From JALONO01 sp038209965 (GTDB taxonomy: Bacteria > Bacteroidota > Bacteroidia > Cytophagales > Thermoflexibacteraceae), in NCBI GenBank assembly GCA_038209965.1, contig JBBQXF010000049.1:1-33882 (forward strand): a DNA stretch of 33,882 nucleotides. The letters run 5' to 3'. The notes under the pieces were generated by a model. The model worked only from the letters and a program-made list of their open reading frames with translations. It ran no database searches and was not told where the DNA came from. Positions 33,584-33,882 of this stretch are shown here, in pieces. Made by a program: the position numbers and the translations under genes. Position 1 is the stretch's first letter. Each line of letters starts with the position of its first letter.

Positions 33584-33882
33584 CTAGCCAAGGGCGCCGC
33601 CCTTGGCTGCTGGGCCCATCAGTACCCAGCCGTAGGGATGTTCTACAATTGCTCGCCTTCGCAGGTAAAGTGCTAAATCGATTTCCATACGGACTGCATT
33701 CCCTGCTATCACCTCTGGATATTGTGAGCGTTCGATGAGTCTGCCCGCTTTGTTTTGGGTGCATTTTGCGAAAAACGCACAGCCCAAATAAGCCCTTTTT
33801 TTGCAGTTGGTGCAGGGCATTTGGGTGAAAAAAACGGGGTACTACAATTGCTCCGCAATAAGGGGTATAAAGTAACTGCGCT
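33584..33882 (-). pseudogene. IS1182-type transposase fragment, cut by window edge
   Basis: The minus-strand frame from about 33820 reads CTNCKKRAYLGCAF, then AGRLIERSQYPEVIAGNAVR and YLRRRAIVEHPYG. This matches the Cys-rich and EHPFG parts near the C-terminus of IS1182-family transposases. The typical continuation (TIKRQWGF) is missing: after EHPYG the frame runs 14 odd residues to a stop. A stop codon lies in the same frame just upstream of 33820, so the copy is also frame-broken. It is a relic; the rest of any element lies outside the window. Confidence 0.7.
33586..33608. repeat. Perfect 10-bp inverted repeat at the transposase break
   Basis: AGCCAAGGGC (33586-33595) pairs with GCCCTTGGCT (33599-33608) around a 3-base loop. 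It overlaps the end of the transposase frame, where similarity to the IS1182 family is lost, and may mark an insertion or deletion boundary. Confidence 0.6.

Noticed and set aside
33520..33620. DYYPFGAD in the extended minus frame, resembling the YYPFG motif of RHS repeat proteins
   Set aside because: A single short motif; the conserved YRYGFNGKE-type sequence that should follow is absent.
33240..33764. Upstream extension of the membrane protein frame, giving 378 aa
   Set aside because: The extension has no domain, is Ser/Arg-rich as in shadow frames, and runs antisense-free through the transposase relic; the ATG at 33239 directly precedes the first membrane helix.
33420..33882. Possible structured RNA (tmRNA, RNase P RNA or intron) suggested by several hairpins
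   Set aside because: None of the conserved words of those RNAs is present, and the right part is explained by transposase coding sequence.
1..33882. tRNA, rRNA and CRISPR arrays
   Set aside because: Gaps were read for T-loop-like GGTTCGAATCC words, rRNA stretches and regularly spaced repeats; none was found. The only regular repeats are the TPR-coding 120-bp units.

Overview
The window looks like chromosomal DNA from a member of the Bacteroidota, most likely a Cytophagales-type bacterium. The grounds are: several start codons without a clear Shine-Dalgarno sequence; candidate promoters with a TAnnTTTG-like -7 element; a secreted protein ending in a type IX secretion (T9SS)-like sorting domain; a periplasmic-TPR histidine kinase; a DUF6728-like small protein; and relics of IS1380- and IS1182-type transposases. 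The genus cannot be fixed from the sequence. Most of the window is GC-moderate housekeeping DNA, and no rRNA, tRNA or CRISPR array was seen.

Layout. 1-5.3 kb: the 3' part of a TPR/LysM gene, a secreted coiled-coil protein, pyrR, msrB and a PspC-domain protein. 5.3-9.4 kb: a perfect 28-bp inverted repeat, then a rhodanese and a thioredoxin-SPOR fusion on the minus strand, then a circularly permuted ATP-grasp protein and trxB on the plus strand. 9.6-15 kb: an M23/LysM peptidase directly followed by a chorismate mutase-prephenate dehydratase, convergent pth and cytochrome oxidase subunit III, a T9SS-type secreted protein and cmk. 15-18.8 kb: an AT-rich accessory segment with clustered hairpins, a truncated IS1380-type transposase and a sensor kinase built from 120-bp DNA repeats. 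19-24.6 kb: a small charged protein, a lipoprotein, a KDG-kinase-like sugar kinase, a NUDIX hydrolase and a DUF2339 membrane protein. 24.6-33.9 kb: membrane pyrophosphatase, a DUF6728-like/MmcQ pair, a DUF58 protein, pyrE, a low-molecular-weight phosphatase, a cysteine desulfurase, an HTH-like orphan, a membrane protein and an IS1182-type relic at the right edge.

The genes fall into loose functional groups rather than one pathway: pyrimidine metabolism (pyrR, pyrE, cmk), thiol redox and sulfur (trxB, msrB, thioredoxin-SPOR, rhodanese, cysteine desulfurase), cell envelope (LysM and SPOR proteins, M23 peptidase, DUF2339) and energy (membrane pyrophosphatase, cytochrome oxidase subunit III). I found no clearly new multi-gene system. 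The points most worth a second look are the thioredoxin-SPOR fusion, the secreted helical protein with a central hydrophobic segment, the perfect inverted repeat at 5.3 kb, the AT-rich island and the right-edge transposase junction.
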